A DNA stretch of 32,629 nucleotides. Origin: Planctomycetota bacterium (GTDB lineage Bacteria; Planctomycetota; Phycisphaerae; Phycisphaerales; SM1A02). The stretch is from positions 1-32,629 of the forward strand of contig QWPW01000036.1 in assembly GCA_003671025.1 (NCBI GenBank), in the 5' to 3' direction. Positions 29,993 to 32,629 of the stretch are shown one piece after another. Position 1 is the stretch's first letter; each line of letters opens with the position of its first letter. A program made the translations under genes and the position numbers. Under the pieces are notes generated by a model that saw nothing but the letters and a program-made list of their open reading frames with translations, did not search any database and had not been told where the DNA came from.

Positions 29993-32365
29993 ATGCCTAC
30001 GCGATCACCCACTTTGCGCTCAAACCCCTTGTTTTGTAGCCTTTGCGCCACTTCGTACTGCATCACGCCCCTCTTGTTGCTGCCGCTGGCGACAACGCTG
30101 AGCGCACACGCGCAAGACGCGCAAGTCGCGGGCCACTTTGGTTTTGATGGACTCGAAGTCATCAAAGTTGATTCGAATGCAGGCCCCGTGGCCGCCGGAG
30201 ATTTCGACGGCGATGGCCGCGCGGATCTGCTCACGGCCAACAACTTCAAGAGCCGACTCGAACTCCATCTTCAGAAACCAAACGCCTCGCCTGATGACCC
30301 CGTCGACAGCAACCTTGGCGTCAACGAGGTTCCGCCGCATTGGCGATTCAAGCGCATCGAGATTCCCGTCTCACATCAAGTGAACGCGATCGTCCCCTTC
30401 GACTTCAATCACGATGGCTTGCTCGACATTGTCTATGCGGGACAACCCGGAACGATCGTGTTTCTCATGCAGACCAAGCCGGGCGTGTTTGAAGTTGAGC
30501 GGCGCATCCCGCAAAAAGGATTGACCACCAGCAGCGATGGTTTCTTGATCGCCGATCTCATTGGCGATTCCAAACCAGATCTCGCGGCCATCGTTGCCGG
30601 ACAAGCCACGGTGTGGCAACTCAATGGCAGCAAACTCAGCGATGCGGTGGAACTCGGCTCGGGCGAACCAGTGGTCGCGTTGATCACCGGTGATTTCGAC
30701 GGCGATGGTCACACCGATCTCGTCGGCGTTTCGCCAGACAATGCCGCGCCGGTGCGCTTGTGGCTCGCGAGCGTCGAGACGTCGCCCACTGGTGACATTG
30801 CAATGCTCGGCGCGCAACGACGCTTCGAAATGCCGCCGCTGCGTGAGGTCACTGCGCTGCGTCTTCCGGGGGCGAAGAAAGATTTGCTTGCGCGCATCGA
30901 GCGCTCGAGCAAGCGCATCGTCATCGAAGAGTTGGTGCAAGACGCGGGCGCCAACAAAGATGCTTCGCTTGAAGTGTTCTCCAGCGCGGGCGGAAAGAAA
31001 CGCTCCTACGCCATCGCCGATCTTGATGGCGACGGACTCGCGGATGTTCTTGCGAGTGATCCCGCCGCGAGCGCGGTGCTCGTGTATCGCCAACAAAAAG
31101 GACGAGGACTGCAGCCTGGTGTGTTGCAACCGAGCTTCGCCGAAATCGACGCGATTGCTGCGGGAAACGTGGATGACAAACCAGGCGACGAAGTGTTCGT
31201 GCTCTCGGAAAAAGAAGGCGTGGTCGGACGCTCGAGTTGGAGCAACGGCGCGTTGGGATTTCCCGTGGCCATGCCGCTCTCGGCAGGATCGACGCCTGCA
31301 GTGCTCGAACTCGTTCGTCTCGACAGCGGTCCGCGCGTTGCAGTGGTGACCAAAGATGGGCGCAACTATCAAATGGAGTTGCTCCCGCTTGATGGTTCTG
31401 CGGCGACAGTTGTGAAGCTCGGCTCGCTGGTCAAAGGGCCCGATGCGATGCTCGATGTCGACGCGGATCAAGACGGCAAGATCGACTTGCTGCTCTTCAC
31501 CGCCGACAAGCCGATGGTGATGTTGCAGGCGATCGAAAAAGATGGCGCGACCAGCTTCGAGTTGCGCGAGTCGAAAGACATGGCGCAGTTCGGATTGGCG
31601 CAAGCGGCGACCGCGGGCAACTCGGTCGCGTTTGATATCGATGGCGATGGCAAGCGCGAGTTGGTTGTCGCGGACCGCAATTTCATTCGCGCGCTGCGTT
31701 ACGCGCCGACGGCCACGCCTCCGGGTTGGCAAGTCGTGGCGCAGATGAACGCCGCACGCGCCGATGCGAAGTTGGTCGCACTCGCAGTGCGCGGCGAAAC
31801 GCTTGTCGCCAACGACAAAGAAAACTCCGAACTCGTTGTCTTCACTAAAACCGCCGCGTCGACTCCGTCAAGCGCGACGTGGGCGCAGACGGATGAACAT
31901 CCCGTGACGGGTTTCAAGTTCGGTCCGATTCGCGTCGGTGCGTTTAGTGGTGGCACGACGCTTGATGTGATGCTCATCGGTGACGATGGGTTCGCCATCG
32001 CCGAGCTCGAAGGCACGCGCCTCGCGTTGCAAGAAACTGCGTCCTACCGCGGCAATCGCATCCAACAAGTCGACCACGAACTCGCCAGCGGCGATGTCAA
32101 CGGCGACGGATTCCTTGACCTCATCTCACTCGACGCCGGCGAGCAGTCGCTGGGCATCATGAGCTTCAGCGAAAGTGGTCGACTCATTCCCGCGACGCGA
32201 TTCACCGTGTTTGAATCGCGTCTGTTTCAAGGCGGCGAGCCGCGCGAGTTCGAGCCGAGCACCGCGCTCATCGCCGATCTCACCGGTGACGGCGCCAACG
32301 ATCTCATCCTCTTGTGTCACGATCGCGTGTTGCTTTATCCGCAGACGAAACAGATTGCGAAGTAA
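29993..32365 (+). CDS. Secreted FG-GAP/VCBS beta-propeller protein
   Basis: A 790-residue exported protein. The signal peptide covers residues 1-38 (SNPLFCSLCATSYCITPLLL, then a run ending LSAHA). The rest is built of about ten FG-GAP/VCBS repeats, each with a Ca-binding-like D-x-D-x-D-G loop and a hydrophobic strand: AGDFDGDGRADLLTAN, PFDFNHDGLLDIVYA, TGDFDGDGHTDLVGV, IADLDGDGLADVLAS, DVDADQDGKIDLLLF, AFDIDGDGKRELVVAD, GDVNGDGFLDLISLD, IADLTGDGANDLILL. Two or three loops are degenerate (IADLIGDSKPD, AGNVDDKPGDE). Such propellers bind ligands or carbohydrates at the surface; no enzyme domain is seen. ATG 29993 is preferred to upstream starts because the signal peptide follows it. Confidence 0.8.
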   Translation: MPTRSPTLRSNPLFCSLCATSYCITPLLLLPLATTLSAHAQDAQVAGHFGFDGLEVIKVDSNAGPVAAGDFDGDGRADLLTANNFKSRLELHLQKPNASPDDPVDSNLGVNEVPPHWRFKRIEIPVSHQVNAIVPFDFNHDGLLDIVYAGQPGTIVFLMQTKPGVFEVERRIPQKGLTTSSDGFLIADLIGDSKPDLAAIVAGQATVWQLNGSKLSDAVELGSGEPVVALITGDFDGDGHTDLVGVSPDNAAPVRLWLASVETSPTGDIAMLGAQRRFEMPPLREVTALRLPGAKKDLLARIERSSKRIVIEELVQDAGANKDASLEVFSSAGGKKRSYAIADLDGDGLADVLASDPAASAVLVYRQQKGRGLQPGVLQPSFAEIDAIAAGNVDDKPGDEVFVLSEKEGVVGRSSWSNGALGFPVAMPLSAGSTPAVLELVRLDSGPRVAVVTKDGRNYQMELLPLDGSAATVVKLGSLVKGPDAMLDVDADQDGKIDLLLFTADKPMVMLQAIEKDGATSFELRESKDMAQFGLAQAATAGNSVAFDIDGDGKRELVVADRNFIRALRYAPTATPPGWQVVAQMNAARADAKLVALAVRGETLVANDKENSELVVFTKTAASTPSSATWAQTDEHPVTGFKFGPIRVGAFSGGTTLDVMLIGDDGFAIAELEGTRLALQETASYRGNRIQQVDHELASGDVNGDGFLDLISLDAGEQSLGIMSFSESGRLIPATRFTVFESRLFQGGEPREFEPSTALIADLTGDGANDLILLCHDRVLLYPQTKQIAK

Positions 32366-32419
32366 GCGCGGCGCAGAATGACGACTGCGCGGCGAATCCG
32401 CCTGACAAAACACCTATGA

Positions 32420-32449
32420 AACTGCCGCCGTGCGAACACGGCGGCAGTT
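32420..32449. terminator. Bidirectional terminator hairpin
   Basis: AACTGCCGCCGTG and CACGGCGGCAGTT form a perfect 13-bp stem with a CGAA loop (TTCG on the minus strand). Rightward it is followed by GTGTTTGTTGG, leftward by TCATAGGTGTTTTG. It lies between convergent genes and can serve both. Confidence 0.8.
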
Positions 32450-32491
32450 GTGTTTGTTGGATTGTGCTTCGCGCTTTCTCGCGTGCGTGCT

Positions 32492-32629
32492 TTACTCGCC
32501 GTCGCCCCATGCACCGAGCAGGATCGCCAAGTCCGACGCGCCCACGATTCCGTCGCCGTCGATGTCGGCGAGGGTGTCGCTGCTGCCCCAGCTGTTCATG
32601 AGCGCGGTGATGTCTGCGGCATCGATCGC
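32492..32629 (-). CDS. C-terminal end of a dockerin-type protein (partial)
   Basis: Hand translation of the minus strand from the window edge gives 45 residues and a TAA stop: AIDAADITALMNSWGSSDTL, then ADIDGDGIVGASDLAILLGA and WGDGE. The D-I-D-G-D-G-x-x-x-x-x-D-L-A-I-L-L-x-x-W motif and the preceding helix are a type I dockerin-like repeat as found at the C-terminus of many Phycisphaerae secreted proteins. The rest of the gene lies beyond the window. It is too short for ordinary ORF calling and easy to miss. Confidence 0.75.
   Translation of the reverse strand, partial: AIDAADITALMNSWGSSDTLADIDGDGIVGASDLAILLGAWGDGE

Noticed and set aside
30371-31732. 453-codon minus-strand ORF inside the FG-GAP gene
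   Set aside because: It is antisense to clear D-x-D-x-D-G repeats; its Arg/His-rich composition is typical of a shadow frame in GC-rich DNA.

Overview
The window is GC-rich bacterial chromosome and most likely comes from a planctomycete of the Phycisphaerae type. The signs are a VPAPGA-type PEP-CTERM sorting tail, type I dockerin-like repeats at the C-termini of large secreted proteins, an ECF sigma factor overlapping a membrane Ser/Thr kinase with TPRs, DUF342/FapA and CheX proteins, and a conserved small zinc-ribbon protein. No rRNA, tRNA, CRISPR array, phage or intact insertion sequence was seen. The taxon is inferred from gene content, not from a marker gene.

Layout. 1-180: short direct repeats. 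220-2967: ferrous iron uptake operon feoA-feoB-FeoB-associated protein. 3050-6631: large secreted protein with eight FN3-like repeats and a dockerin, convergent with ispD (6647-7432). 7530-10030: leftward cheX-cheY-fapA operon. 10309-11583: secreted alpha/alpha-toroid protein. 11725-13800: speA (arginine decarboxylase), divergent from a PEP-CTERM protein (14104-14853). 14834-19733: leftward hscA - ECF sigma - Ser/Thr kinase. 19972-20454: small unknown ORF with an in-frame stop. 20455-21247: gene-free, rich in inverted repeats. 21248-22485: two overlapping lipoprotein genes. 22545-25659: pheT, cyclodeaminase-like gene, zinc ribbon. 25777-26676: alpha/beta hydrolase. 26823-29756: secreted unknown protein and a trypsin-like protease. 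29993-32365: FG-GAP secreted protein. 32492-32629: end of another dockerin protein.

How the genes work together. The Feo genes form an Fe(II) importer. CheX and CheY form a response regulator/phosphatase pair, with a DUF342 protein in the same operon. The sigma factor and kinase are translationally coupled, and the kinase carries an anti-sigma-like zinc motif, so they probably form one signalling unit. Several genes build or decorate the cell surface (FN3-dockerin, PEP-CTERM, FG-GAP, lipoproteins). The rest is housekeeping: isoprenoids (ispD), polyamines (speA), Phe-tRNA charging (pheT) and a chaperone (hscA).

Most unusual points. (1) About nine start codons sit 6-9 nt after a TANNNT box and lack a Shine-Dalgarno sequence, which suggests many leaderless mRNAs. 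(2) The 793-bp gap at 20455-21247 can fold into a tight four-way junction and a cluster of further hairpins, and is a candidate unknown structured RNA. (3) A 71-nt nested hairpin with a GNRA-type loop lies upstream of the FG-GAP gene. (4) A partial dockerin CDS at the window edge and an in-frame TAA inside an otherwise continuous ORF were found by hand translation. All structures were found by eye; no folding or database search was run.
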